A program made the position numbers and the translations under genes. From positions 1-24,250 of IMG/VR virus record IMGVR_UViG_3300043395_003054: a DNA stretch of 24,250 nt; one strand, given 5' to 3'. Shown here one piece after another: positions 1 to 7,076 of the stretch. The first letter of the stretch is position 1. Each line of letters opens with the position of its first letter. The stretch comes from a virus. The notes beneath the pieces were generated by a model. The model worked only from the letters and a program-made list of their open reading frames with translations. It was not told the DNA's origin and ran no database searches.

Positions 1-706
1 TGTAGCCGACTTTTCCGGCGCGTACCGCGGCCCCAACGCCTTTGCCGACCGCGCCCACTGCGCCAGCTACATCACCAGCACCTTTGCGGGCGAGTGATCC
101 AACCGCCGCTACTTGGTCCCGAAAGGCTTGGTTGGCAATACGAGTTGCAGCCGCCGCGCTGCGCTGGGCGCTCTCGATAGTGCGGATAGCCTGAACCCAC
201 TCTCGATCGACCCGAGCGTTGGCCGCGGCCTCCTCGCGCTGGTCGCGAAGCTGCGCTGTTAGTTCGCGAACACGGGTGCGGAGCGCAGCATCTGCCAGCT
301 GGTCGGTGCTGGCGCTGTAGTTGCGGATGGCTTCACCCGTCGCCGCAATGACATCGTTGAGCTGGTAGAACCCAGGCGTAGTCGCTTGGGTGACGTTCCT
401 GAGGGCTTCTAACGCTGCTCGATAAGTTCGCAGGTCGCTAAGTGTTCCATCCAGCGCGCCCGAGAAATTGAGCGCTTCTTCAATGCTGTCAAAGCGTAAG
501 CCTTGCGTGGCCTGCGTTACGCCCTGCGCCAGTGCGCGACCGGCTCGCTCGCCACTGCTGCGCGCAGAGCGCTCAAGGCCGTTGAAGTTGATTTCGCCTA
601 CATCACCAAGAGCACGACTAATCTCTTGCCTAAATGCCAGAATTTGCCGCTCAGCGGCTTGCGAATCAACTCGGATTGTTAATACGGCTTCTCCGAGTTC
701 CGCCAC
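1..706 (-). CDS. Tape-measure-like tail protein, N-terminal part (runs off the left edge)
   Basis: The minus strand stays open from about 764 to the window edge. The product starts VAELGEAVLTIRVDSQAAER and continues with long Ala/Arg/Gln/Glu-rich helical stretches (around residues 120-190), then an Ala/Gly-rich segment near the edge (GDVAGAVGAVGKGVGAAV). This pattern is typical of tape-measure proteins, which set tail length and occupy the tail lumen before DNA ejection. Its place beyond the tail tube gene agrees. I chose the GTG at 706 because the residues after it look like a normal N-terminus of this class; no good ribosome site precedes it, so the start is uncertain. At least 235 residues lie in the window and the C-terminus is not seen. 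Its start is back-to-back with the rightward gene at 758, leaving about 50 bp for any promoter. Another coiled-coil virion protein is possible. Confidence 0.6.
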   Translation of the reverse strand, partial: MAELGEAVLTIRVDSQAAERQILAFRQEISRALGDVGEINFNGLERSARSSGERAGRALAQGVTQATQGLRFDSIEEALNFSGALDGTLSDLRTYRAALEALRNVTQATTPGFYQLNDVIAATGEAIRNYSASTDQLADAALRTRVRELTAQLRDQREEAAANARVDREWVQAIRTIESAQRSAAAATRIANQAFRDQVAAVGSLARKGAGDVAGAVGAVGKGVGAAVRAGKVGY

Positions 707-757
707 TGCTGCTGGTGTCTGCCTGTAAGCCGAGGTTGCCTGCCGGAAACCTTGGGT

Positions 758-1153
758 ATGGCATCAGCAATCTTGGCCCTCGCTAACGCCACCGCCGTGT
801 TTGACGTGGCCGGCACTGGGGTCGTCACCGACCCAGACACCGGCAACGTCAGCCCGGCCGCGGCCACCGTCTCAGTAGAGATGTTCCTGCGGGCGGAGAC
901 CATTGAGATCACCCGCTACCCCGGCGTTGATCAGCTCGACACGCTCTATGAGGGTTATGCCGTGGTGCCGATGGCGTTTGACTCGCGGGTGCAGGTGGGC
1001 TCCCAAGGCACGCTGACTTTTGCTGGGGAGGATCCAGTGCGCTGTGAGGTCAAGGCGCTACGGCTGCCCTACGGCAACACCGGCCTGCTCGGCGAAACGC
1101 TTGCTGCGGTGCTGGGGGAGAAGGTGCAGCTGATCAGCAGGGGGCAGGCGTGA
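758..1153 (+). CDS. Head-tail stopper-like virion protein
   Basis: 131 residues from ATG 758; a TTG two codons upstream is an alternative start. The product has a hydrophobic N-terminus (MASAILALANATAVF), a Thr/Val-rich beta segment and a central part with YPGVDQLDTLYEGY, followed by more beta-rich sequence. Size, beta content and coupling to the next gene fit head-tail stopper or minor tail-connector proteins, which close the head-tail channel. No catalytic motif is visible. It overlaps the next gene by a GTGA junction, so the two are translationally coupled. Oddly, both lie on the plus strand inside a module otherwise read leftward. The call rests on context and general character, not on a diagnostic motif. 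Confidence 0.5.
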   Translation: MASAILALANATAVFDVAGTGVVTDPDTGNVSPAAATVSVEMFLRAETIEITRYPGVDQLDTLYEGYAVVPMAFDSRVQVGSQGTLTFAGEDPVRCEVKALRLPYGNTGLLGETLAAVLGEKVQLISRGQA

Positions 1154-1596
1154 GCTTCCGGCTGGTCAGCTGGAACGCTGACCGCCTGATGCGGCGGGTG
1201 CCGCGGCGCATCCTCACCGACTACGGCGATGTGCTGGGGCCACAGCTGCAGAACGAGATCAACTCATCGCAGTTCCCTTGGCCTCGGGACACCCTGCGCA
1301 AGAATGGCAGGTTGGTCAAGGCCGGTAAGCGCAACATCGTGGACACCGGCGAGTTCGCCGATAGCCAGACCGAACCGCAGGTGTCAGAAACGGACAGCGG
1401 TGTCCAGATGGAAATCGGGTGGACGGCTCCTTACGCAAAGGACATCTTCTCCGGTGATACCGCTGAGTTCGTCGGCCGTAACGGGGCTGTGCGGAGCATT
1501 GACCTGCCAGGCCGTGACTGGATCAAACCGGCGCTGGAGGCACAGCCATTTGATCGGTACTTCGTGCAGCGGTGGCGTGAACTCGACCGCGGGTAA
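1150..1596 (+). CDS. HK97 gp10-like tail-completion protein
   Basis: 148 residues from the GTG at 1150, which overlaps the preceding stop (GTGA). The N-terminal third is basic and helical (RLMRRVPRRILTDYGDVLGPQLQNEI). It is followed by a segment resembling the family core (VDTGEFADSQTE, then IGWTAPYAKDIFSG) and a C-terminal piece GRDWIKPALE. HK97 gp10-like proteins join the tail to the head connector and commonly show a substrate-like 'DTGxLxxS ... YAxxxxxG ... RPFLxPAL' pattern, which this sequence follows loosely. It directly follows the stopper-like gene, the usual pairing, but on the opposite strand from the other structural genes. It ends just before a terminator that serves the convergent tail tube gene. 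Confidence 0.6.
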   Translation: MSFRLVSWNADRLMRRVPRRILTDYGDVLGPQLQNEINSSQFPWPRDTLRKNGRLVKAGKRNIVDTGEFADSQTEPQVSETDSGVQMEIGWTAPYAKDIFSGDTAEFVGRNGAVRSIDLPGRDWIKPALEAQPFDRYFVQRWRELDRG

Positions 1597-1603
1597 CGAC
1601 CAC

Positions 1604-1642
1604 AAAAAAGCCGGCGCCCACACCATGAAGGCAGCGCCGGCT
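1604..1642 (-). terminator. Intrinsic terminator downstream of the tail tube gene
   Basis: Read on the minus strand there is a perfect 9-bp stem (AGCCGGCGC pairing with GCGCCGGCT), a 16-nt loop and a run of six T. It lies about 80 bp past the tail tube stop and would end the leftward head/tail transcript before it runs antisense through the flipped gene pair. No T-run follows on the plus strand, so it should work in one direction only. Confidence 0.8.
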
Positions 1643-1721
1643 CCGTAGCACTCGCGGATGGTAGCAGCGTTCACAGCTGCTCTCCATAGTCGGGCGCCCT
1701 GGCGTATGGGGTTACTTAGTA

Positions 1722-2198
1722 TCAGACGTTGGTTTCAGCGGTGTGGGTATAAGCGCCGTAGCCGGTGAGGGTGAAGCTAACCTGGGCAATGTTGCCAGCC
1801 TGGATGTCTTCGGAGAAGTCGGTCACGAAGGCAACGCCAGCGTGCTTCTCGGGGGAGCCAGTAGCGCTCATCTCGGGAGACTCACGATACCACTGAACGG
1901 TCTTAGTTGTGGCGTTCAGAGCTGCGTCTTTAAGTACAAGATACCCGGCGTCGTTTAGATCCAGGTTCATCTGGCAAGGTATAGAATAGCTCTGTGATAC
2001 GGGGATCTGAGCTTTAAAACCCTGCTCACTTCCATAATCCAAAACCTCTTGCGTGTCAGTGGAGCCCTGAATGCCAGCATTGACCAATGAGAGGACTTCG
2101 GTCATGCCGGTGCTGGACGTTGGTGCAGTAGAGCTGGTGGTGCCAGCCTTCACGTAAAACTTGTAGCCCAGCGAAGCGAAGAACGCGCCGGTTGCCAT
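1722..2198 (-). CDS. Major tail (tube) protein
   Basis: 158 residues from ATG 2198. It starts MATGAFFASLGYKFYVKAGT, followed by a Ser/Thr-rich stretch, a 'GSTDTQEVLDYGSEQGFKAQIPVSQSYSIPC' type core, 'AGVAFVTDFSEDIQAGNIAQVSFTLTGYG' and a short tail. Length, Thr/Ser richness, beta content and the closing 'F..TL.G.G' element are typical of siphovirus tail tube subunits, which polymerise into the hollow tail. It has its own terminator, as expected for an abundant virion protein. It is followed on the same strand by the tape-measure gene, but only after the flipped pair at 758-1596. The middle of the gene (about 1900-2060) is somewhat AT-richer than its ends. Confidence 0.75.
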   Translation of the reverse strand: MATGAFFASLGYKFYVKAGTTSSTAPTSSTGMTEVLSLVNAGIQGSTDTQEVLDYGSEQGFKAQIPVSQSYSIPCQMNLDLNDAGYLVLKDAALNATTKTVQWYRESPEMSATGSPEKHAGVAFVTDFSEDIQAGNIAQVSFTLTGYGAYTHTAETNV

Positions 2199-2219
2199 GG
2201 TGTGAAGCGAGTGCTACCA

Positions 2220-2795
2220 CTAGCTTTCCGCGTAGCCGTACTCCGCTGCCTCCAGCATTTCCCACGGGTTGGGGCGCGGGCAGATATGAAGGTCAAACCC
2301 GCGGATGTCGTGGTCGGTGGGTTGGGTTGCCACCAGCGCCAGTTTCAGTTGCTCATCGCTGATCCCCAGCTCTGCGCGGACCTCAGGCATGGTGTGACCC
2401 TTATCCAACATCTTGCGGGCTAGCTGCCCCAGACGCCGCACTGCGCCTGGCGCCTTGATCGTCCAGTTGTGGTCACGAATGAAATGCAGCACGTCACCTT
2501 CTGAAAAGACGGTGAGCAATGTGCTGAACGCCCCTTTGGCGGGATCCCACGCCCTGCAGGTCTTGATGAAGGCCGTGTCGATGCAGCTGAACACGTCCTC
2601 CGCGCTGACGAAGGGGTACTTGCGGCAGAGCTTGCGACCCAGCAAGCGCAGGATTCCCTGATGCTTGCGGTACATCGCGGCAACGTGCCGCTGCTCGTCA
2701 CGGGTGAGTGGCGTGGCTAGGTAACCGGTGCGTGGTCTGCGACGCACCGACTTGTCCGGGCACGCCGGATCTTCAGCAGTGGCTGAGTTAGGCAC
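2220..2795 (-). CDS. Sigma-70 region 2/3-like protein without region 4
   Basis: 191 residues from a GTG at 2795. Residues about 30-125 resemble sigma-70 region 2: an acidic/helical start (AMYRKHQGILRLLGRKLCRK), then SAEDVFSCIDTAFIKTCRAWDP, AKGAFSTLLTVFSEG and DVLHFIRDHNWTIKAPGAVRRL. These parallel the family's 'DxxSEGxxGLxxAxxxFDP..G.FSTYA...I......RD......P..VR' pattern. Residues 125-155 (LARKMLDKGHTMPEVRAELGISDEQL) look like a region 3-type HTH. No region 4 follows; the last 35 residues are unlike it. Such a protein would direct RNA polymerase to phage promoters, in the manner of T4 gp55, which also lacks a true region 4. Its place among virion genes is unusual. A non-sigma role cannot be excluded, but the region 2 match is good. 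Confidence 0.65.
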   Translation of the reverse strand: MPNSATAEDPACPDKSVRRRPRTGYLATPLTRDEQRHVAAMYRKHQGILRLLGRKLCRKYPFVSAEDVFSCIDTAFIKTCRAWDPAKGAFSTLLTVFSEGDVLHFIRDHNWTIKAPGAVRRLGQLARKMLDKGHTMPEVRAELGISDEQLKLALVATQPTDHDIRGFDLHICPRPNPWEMLEAAEYGYAES

Positions 2796-2848
2796 ATAAA
2801 TAACTTAGCGACAGCCAACTACAGCTGATTCGCCAGTCCCTTATGTAC

Positions 2849-3418
2849 TTAACTGCGAACGACTGCGCAAACCCTGCCGATCCCGCCTCGCGTGGTGCTG
2901 GTGGTCAGGCAGCCCAGAATCGTGGCCAAGTGCGGCAGCACCGTCAGTGGCGTCACCGCCTCGGTGGTGCTGTTCCCCACGTCAGTCCGCCAAGTGATCT
3001 CCATGACATCAAGCTTGAGGCTCTTCAGGTCCCGATTGGGCACCCCAGGCACCAGCGCAGACGCGCTACTTGCGCTCCGCAGCAGGGTCGGTGTGGTCAG
3101 CAGCGCGTTGGCCAGATCAAACGTCGCCAGCTCCAGCTCACGGGGGATCTCATCACTCGCTGGCACCTTGTCCCCGCACTCCGCATCGGTGCGGGGCCAG
3201 CTCAGCGCTTGGGTCTCGCTGGTGCGGGTGCCAATCCACTCCAGCGTCTCCAGTCCGTTGGTGGCGGTGATCAGCGCCCGCGCCTTGTCATCGCTGGTGG
3301 CACTGCTCCACGCCAAGGTGCCCAGCATCCCGTTGGCGATCGAGTCGGCACCGGCGACCGTGAGGTAGCTGTTCGCGCTGGCGCTGCCTGCCGTCGCAAC
3401 GATCGTGGGTGCGGGCAT
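2849..3418 (-). CDS. Head-tail connector (DnaT-like family) protein
   Basis: 189 residues from ATG 3418. The N-terminal half carries the signature I associate with the phage 'DnaT-like ssDNA-binding' virion family: SANSYLTVAGADS, a Trp about 18 residues on, DDKARALITATNGLETLEWIGTRT and the LSWPRT element. These proteins are encoded right after the capsid genes and are usually taken as head-tail connectors despite the DnaT name. The C-terminal half is helical and then Ser/Thr-rich. It lies downstream of the small genes that follow the capsid gene, where a first connector is expected. Its stop codon is followed at once by a TTAAGTAC-like element. Family assignment is from memory of the motif. 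Confidence 0.65.
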   Translation of the reverse strand: MPAPTIVATAGSASANSYLTVAGADSIANGMLGTLAWSSATSDDKARALITATNGLETLEWIGTRTSETQALSWPRTDAECGDKVPASDEIPRELELATFDLANALLTTPTLLRSASSASALVPGVPNRDLKSLKLDVMEITWRTDVGNSTTEAVTPLTVLPHLATILGCLTTSTTRGGIGRVCAVVRS

Positions 3419-3427
3419 GAGTCAGCC

Positions 3428-3661
3428 TCAGATCTTGTAGGCGACAACCTTGCCGCTGGTGAGTGTCACCGACGTGAAGATCCCGTCGATCTCACCGCCG
3501 GCTGGCAGCGGCACCGCGCTGAACGTGTTGCCGCTGGCGTTCAGCACCGTGGCCGTGTTGATCACCGTGGCCTCCAAGGCATAGAGGCGGAAGAACCGGC
3601 CGGTGTGGGCCAGCGTGTCTGTGATCAGCTCAAAGCCAATGTCCGCTTCCCCGTAACTCAT
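3428..3661 (-). CDS. Small virion-module protein of unknown function
   Basis: 77 residues from ATG 3661, nine bases before the connector gene start on the same strand. The product (MSYGEADIGFELITDTLAHT... ending GKVVAYKI) is a compact beta-rich protein with one 'PLPAGGEIDGIFTSVTLTSG' turn-strand segment. There are no cysteines, no membrane segment and no catalytic motif. It lies between the capsid/decoration genes and the head-tail connector, so a minor virion or head-surface role is likely but not shown. I do not recognise a named family with confidence. Confidence 0.6.
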   Translation of the reverse strand: MSYGEADIGFELITDTLAHTGRFFRLYALEATVINTATVLNASGNTFSAVPLPAGGEIDGIFTSVTLTSGKVVAYKI

Positions 3662-3683
3662 GGTGATCGCTAACGGACAGGCA

Positions 3684-3833
3684 CTACTCCAAGATTTCCG
3701 CGGCCTTGCGGCGACGCTTTGGTGCAGGGGCGGTGGGCTCCGGCGGCTCTGATGTGATAACCGGGGTGGCAGGCTCTGGCGGTTGCGGCTCCTGCTGCTG
3801 GGCGCGCAGGCGCCGGAAGGTCATCATTCCCAT
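3684..3833 (-). CDS. Small Pro/Glu-rich protein with a basic C-terminus (49 aa)
   Basis: A 49-residue open frame on the minus strand starts MGMMTFRRLRAQQQEPQPPE and ends PKRRRKAAEILE. The middle is Pro/Glu/Thr-rich and probably disordered; both ends are basic. Three Met codons cluster at the start. I took the first (3833) because AGAAG precedes it by seven bases. Many tailed phages carry such a short basic, proline-rich gene between the capsid gene and the connectors, but I cannot name a function. It comes directly after the terminator at 3847-3873, so it is translated either from read-through or from a local promoter. Confidence 0.6.
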   Translation of the reverse strand: MGMMTFRRLRAQQQEPQPPEPATPVITSEPPEPTAPAPKRRRKAAEILE

Positions 3834-3846
3834 GGACGGCTTCTAC

Positions 3847-3873
3847 AAAAAGCGGGGCCCCGTAGAGCCCCGC
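3847..3873 (-). terminator. Intrinsic terminator after the capsid/decoration genes
   Basis: On the minus strand GCGGGGC pairs with GCCCCGC across an 8-nt loop, followed by five T. It sits 20 bp past the stop of the decoration-like gene. It probably caps the most abundant head transcripts, with partial read-through into the connector genes. Confidence 0.8.
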
Positions 3874-3892
3874 ATGGTGGTTACGCCTGAGA

Positions 3893-4306
3893 TCAGGCCA
3901 CGGCAGCAGCGGTGCTGCCCAGGCCATACAGCGTGATCGCCTCGGTGCCGCTGGTCACGTTGGTGACGCGGCCGAGGAAGATCTTGCTGGCGTTTTGGGC
4001 CACAGTCGCCACGCCGCTCACGGTCACATCGGTGCCGCCGGCCACGGTGATGGTGTAGTTACCAGCCGAGGCGTTCAGCACCACCACCATGAAGGTGGTG
4101 CCGACAGCACAGTCGCCACCGATGGCGGCAACGATCTGGGCGGCGGTGGCCGTGGTGTAGGTCGCAGCAGCGGTGGGTACGCCGCGAACGATCACGTTGA
4201 AGCTGTTGGTGGCAGACAGCGTGGCGGTCGCGGTCGGCTCAGCCAGCTTCATCTGGTTGGGCAGCAGGGTGCCGGGAATGTCCCCCAGCTCAAAAATGGA
4301 TGCCAT
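3893..4306 (-). CDS. Head decoration-like protein
   Basis: 137 residues from ATG 4306. After MASIFELGDIPGTLLPNQMK the sequence is Thr/Ala/Val-rich with repeated short strands (ATATLSATNSFNVIVRG, GNYTITVAGGTDVTVSG, SKIFLGRVTNVTSG). It has few charges and no motif for an enzyme. A beta-rich, low-complexity protein encoded immediately after the major capsid gene and followed by a strong terminator fits a capsid decoration or other abundant head protein. The family is not one I can name. The gap before it carries no clear ribosome site, in line with other genes here. Confidence 0.55.
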   Translation of the reverse strand: MASIFELGDIPGTLLPNQMKLAEPTATATLSATNSFNVIVRGVPTAAATYTTATAAQIVAAIGGDCAVGTTFMVVVLNASAGNYTITVAGGTDVTVSGVATVAQNASKIFLGRVTNVTSGTEAITLYGLGSTAAAVA

Positions 4307-4362
4307 GGGTCGTTACCAGGAAAAGGACGGAAAACCCCGCGCTAACGCACAGGGCTACAAGT

Positions 4363-4381
4363 GATCGCGCATAGCGCGATC
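4363..4381. repeat. Perfect 8-bp inverted repeat at the capsid gene stop
   Basis: GATCGCGC and GCGCGATC flank a 3-nt centre. The right arm overlaps the capsid stop codon (TGA, 4380-4382). In the minus-strand mRNA it would fold into a tight hairpin at the end of the capsid coding region. No T-run follows, so RNA protection, processing or partial attenuation is more likely than full termination. Confidence 0.6.
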
Positions 4382-5432
4382 AGTCGAAGTTGGAGGTGAC
4401 GGTGATGCGAACAATCCCGAGGTTCTCGGTCTCAAACACCTTCTCCCAGTTGGCAGCGGTGGCCAGATCGGCGTTGGTGGGGTTCACCGGGCCGATGTAA
4501 CGAGCGCCGAGGGGGTGGTACACGTTGTGCCAGTCCACCGACATTGCATCGCTCTTGGCGAGGATGTCGCGGTCCACTTCCGAGCGAAGGGCTGCTTGCT
4601 GACCGGTGCCAACAGCACCGGTGGCCATCACGTAGCAGGCGTACTTCGTGGTGGAGCCGGTGCCAGAGGTCGGCACATCCTTGGAGCGGATCACCCGCAT
4701 ACCCATGTAGAAGGGCACGCTGATGTTGTTGGTGTAGGCAGCGGCCACCGAACCACCAAAGGCGTTCAGGGCGGTGATGCTGCCAGCAGCTGCGGTGGAA
4801 GCGGTGACGCGAGCATCCGTCGCAGAAACGAAGTCGATCGCCTTGCGCTCTTTGAGGTCCGCATACACCATCGGGTGCATCACGATGGCACCGAGCTTGT
4901 CGGCGTCCTCGTTCAGCAGCACCTCAGCAGCAGCGATCTGACGGGGGCCGAGGGTGGTCTCACCAGAACCGCTGGCATCCACAGTCAGCGCTGCAAAGGC
5001 AGCACCGCTGTTGCTGGAGCCCAGAGCACCAAAGACACCCTTGAGGGTGGCGATCAGGTCTTTCTGCTGCTCGTTGGCGATGTAGTCGGCCACCTTGGCG
5101 CCGATGGCACCCATGGGGTCACTGCCCGCTGCGAGGCGCGCGAGGTCGCGGGATTCCCACGCACGGCCCCTATGCAGAACAACGCCGATTTGCTTATCAG
5201 CGGTGATCTTGCTGGGGGTCAGAGAGGTGCTGTCGGTCAGACGCTCAGCGTCGCCGGTCAGGTTGGCTTTCCAGTTCGGGATCGTAATCTTGTCGCCCCC
5301 GTCGGAAGCGTCCAGTGCTGCCAGTGGGGTGACAACACCGCTGGTGAGGAACGAGTTGCGGACGGTGGATGCCTCAATCAAATAAGGCGTAAAAACCTCG
5401 GGGATGATGACATCCGAGCGAAGCGTTGCCAT
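4380..5432 (-). CDS. Major capsid protein, SPP1 gp13-like
   Basis: 350 residues from ATG 5432. The N-terminus SDVIIPEVFTPYLIEASTVR matches the 'SDVIVPELFNPYVI' start of SPP1 gp13. Further parallels are KITIPNWKANLTGD, the TADKQIGVVLHRGRAWESRDLA segment, GSDPMGAIGAKVADYIANEQQKD and the C-terminal 'D..HP.GARY...NPTNADLATAANWEKVFETENLGIVRI'. HK97-fold capsid proteins of this family form the icosahedral shell around a scaffold core. The gene follows the scaffold gene by 32 bp and precedes the decoration-like gene, the expected order. Length is close to the family's usual 320-350. No frameshift or extra domain is visible. Confidence 0.88.
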   Translation of the reverse strand: MATLRSDVIIPEVFTPYLIEASTVRNSFLTSGVVTPLAALDASDGGDKITIPNWKANLTGDAERLTDSTSLTPSKITADKQIGVVLHRGRAWESRDLARLAAGSDPMGAIGAKVADYIANEQQKDLIATLKGVFGALGSSNSGAAFAALTVDASGSGETTLGPRQIAAAEVLLNEDADKLGAIVMHPMVYADLKERKAIDFVSATDARVTASTAAAGSITALNAFGGSVAAAYTNNISVPFYMGMRVIRSKDVPTSGTGSTTKYACYVMATGAVGTGQQAALRSEVDRDILAKSDAMSVDWHNVYHPLGARYIGPVNPTNADLATAANWEKVFETENLGIVRITVTSNFD

Positions 5433-5464
5433 GGCGGTTCGTCAATGATGGGTGGGTGTACCGA

Positions 5465-6199
5465 TCAGCCTCGGGTGGCTTCAGCCTTCAGGCGGTCGTG
5501 CAAACTGCGGTCCTCCCGGTACAACCGGGCGATCTCGCTAAGGTTCGGCGGCGATGCCAGAAATGGATTGCTCACAGGGGCAGCGCCAGCAGGCGTAGCT
5601 GGTGTGGACCCCATACCCTTCGCTCCGTTCGGGGCGAAGTGGTGGTCCCAGCCGCTTTCTGGTGCGCGAAGCCTGGCCAAGTGGTCGCTCAGAGGGATCT
5701 CAATGCCCCCGTTGATCACCACCGGTTTGCCGTCAACCTCACGGAGGTCGCTGGCAATCAGCGCCAACAGTTGGTCGGGGCGGAGTGCTTTGGCTTGCGT
5801 GATCTCGCTGAGAGCACGGCTCCGTAGCGTCTCGGTGGCACGCGCTTGACGCTCTGCATCAAGCTGACCCCGTAGCTCCGACATCTGGCGCTCTAGGTCC
5901 AGGTTCGTCGCTTTCGCGTCTTCCCAGAGCTTCTTGTACTCGCCGCTTGCCTCCAGCGTTTGCTGTTGGCCGCTTTTGAGCTGGGCCTGCGTCGCCTTCA
6001 GCGCCTCCTCTAACTCCTGCAACTTGCGATTCAACTCGGCGTTCTTCTCGCCGGCTCGTCGCTTGTCTTCGGAAACCAGATCCAGCTTTGCCCGAAGGCG
6101 TGCCAGTTCATCGGAGGTGGTGCCTTGAGCGTCGGGTGAGGGCGTCACGGACGCACTCTGGTCTTCCGCGGGAAGACCCCCGTTGACGTTTTCAGTCAC
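5465..6199 (-). CDS. Scaffolding protein
   Basis: 244 residues from a GTG at 6199. The first 30 residues are acidic and disordered (DQSASVTPSPDAQGTTSDE). Residues about 30-130 form a long charged heptad-like coiled coil (LARLRAKLDLVSEDKRRAG, then ELNRKLQELEEALKATQ and QMSELRGQLDAERQAR). After a globular segment with HFAPNGAKGMGSTPATP the C-terminus is basic (YREDRSLHDRLKAEATRG), a usual capsid-binding end. Scaffolds assemble the procapsid core and leave or are cleaved before packaging. Its position immediately before the capsid gene is the classic one. No protease domain or motif is seen. A candidate TTACCTGCGTAG element lies 37-48 bases upstream of the start. Confidence 0.85.
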   Translation of the reverse strand: MTENVNGGLPAEDQSASVTPSPDAQGTTSDELARLRAKLDLVSEDKRRAGEKNAELNRKLQELEEALKATQAQLKSGQQQTLEASGEYKKLWEDAKATNLDLERQMSELRGQLDAERQARATETLRSRALSEITQAKALRPDQLLALIASDLREVDGKPVVINGGIEIPLSDHLARLRAPESGWDHHFAPNGAKGMGSTPATPAGAAPVSNPFLASPPNLSEIARLYREDRSLHDRLKAEATRG

Positions 6200-6235
6200 G
6201 CGGGTTGGTGAAAGTACCGCCTAAGTTGCCCTTAA

Positions 6236-6247
6236 CTACGCAGGTAA
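6236..6247 (-). promoter_or_regulatory. TTACCTnAGTAA-family intergenic motif upstream of the scaffold gene
   Basis: Read in the direction of transcription the site is TTACCTGCGTAG, just past the Mu F-like gene's stop and 37 bases before the scaffold start. A second partial copy (GTACCGCCTAAGTTGCC on the plus strand) lies at 6214-6230. Confidence 0.4.
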
Positions 6248-6248
6248 C

Positions 6249-7076
6249 TCACGCGAGGATTGGTAGCACAACGCAGCGGCACCGAGGGTGCAACGGTGGT
6301 GCGCCATTTGGAAACGCCTGCGGGGTTGGTGCGGTGGTGTTATGTAGGGGGCGGCACACCGGGCAGGTCTTGGGGTCCAGCACCGCATTCCAGCGCCACC
6401 CTGTCACCCGCAGCCCGCCACTCTCGGCCGCTAGGGCCGCGGCACGCTGCGCCGCAGGCGCAACGGTGCCCCACAAGGCCGCGGCCGTGATATTCCGCTG
6501 CCGCTCCCGCCACGCATTCGCCACGCTGCCCTTGTTCACCACCGGCACCTCACGCCCCGCTTGGGTGCGGACCCCCACCACCTTCTGCGCCACGTCAGTG
6601 GTTGGTGGGTCCTTGAAGAACATCGAGATCACGCTGCGCTCCAGCAGCTGCAGCATCTGCGTCACCCATGGCGACAACCCCGTGCTCGCATTACGTGCGA
6701 ACAACCGGCTGACACTGGTGCCCACCACCAACGTCTGATCCAACACCTGCGTCACTGGCCGCGGCTGCAACACCCCCTCGGGGAGCTGGAACAACTGGCT
6801 GGTTGGTTTGAGCACCAGCGTCTCGGTGCCGATCAAGCGGTTGTAGACGGTGTTGGCCAGCAGGTCATTGGCCTCCAGCAGCCACAAGATGATCTGACGC
6901 CGCAGCTCCGGCCACCGCAAATACCGCTCAAAACGGTTCTCAGGGAGACGCCTCAGCAGTAGCGCATAGATCCGCAGCGCCAGCTCATACAGCACCTGCT
7001 GCGCCTCGTCGTCGCTTAGATCCTCCTGGCGGGTGATGGCAGTGGCCAGCTCCCGCAGGTAGTCGGCGTTGGTCAT
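6249..7076 (-). CDS. Mu F / SPP1 gp7-like minor head protein
   Basis: 275 residues from ATG 7076 (MTNADYLRELATAITRQ). This start makes a four-base ATGA overlap with the preceding gene, so I prefer it to an ATG 42 bases upstream. The C-terminal 50 residues carry the family signature: GWRWNAVLDPKTCPVCRPLH, a 15-residue spacer and PPLHPRCRCVVLP, with paired cysteines and the HPRCRC element. The rest is helical, with a basic N-terminal part. These proteins bind the portal and sit inside the head; SPP1 gp7 influences DNA exit. It follows the portal and precedes the scaffold, as in SPP1-like phages. The length is ordinary, with no toxin or other C-terminal extension. Confidence 0.88.
   Translation of the reverse strand: MTNADYLRELATAITRQEDLSDDEAQQVLYELALRIYALLLRRLPENRFERYLRWPELRRQIILWLLEANDLLANTVYNRLIGTETLVLKPTSQLFQLPEGVLQPRPVTQVLDQTLVVGTSVSRLFARNASTGLSPWVTQMLQLLERSVISMFFKDPPTTDVAQKVVGVRTQAGREVPVVNKGSVANAWRERQRNITAAALWGTVAPAAQRAAALAAESGGLRVTGWRWNAVLDPKTCPVCRPLHNTTAPTPQAFPNGAPPLHPRCRCVVLPILA

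Noticed and set aside
679-912. 77-aa minus-strand frame as a tail assembly chaperone
   Set aside because: It is antisense to the stopper-like gene, overlaps the tape-measure start and shows no chaperone-like or frameshift pattern.
707-1721. Invertible DNA switch around the flipped gene pair
   Set aside because: No inverted repeats were found at the two boundaries and no recombinase gene is nearby.
2843-3673. 276-aa plus-strand open frame over the connector genes
   Set aside because: The product is Arg/Gly/Gln-rich low-complexity sequence opposite a recognisable connector gene; shadow frame.
4515-5849. 444-aa plus-strand open frame over the capsid and scaffold genes
   Set aside because: It is antisense to clear capsid and scaffold genes; the product is His/Gly/Val-rich with no fold-like pattern and is the usual long shadow in GC-rich DNA.
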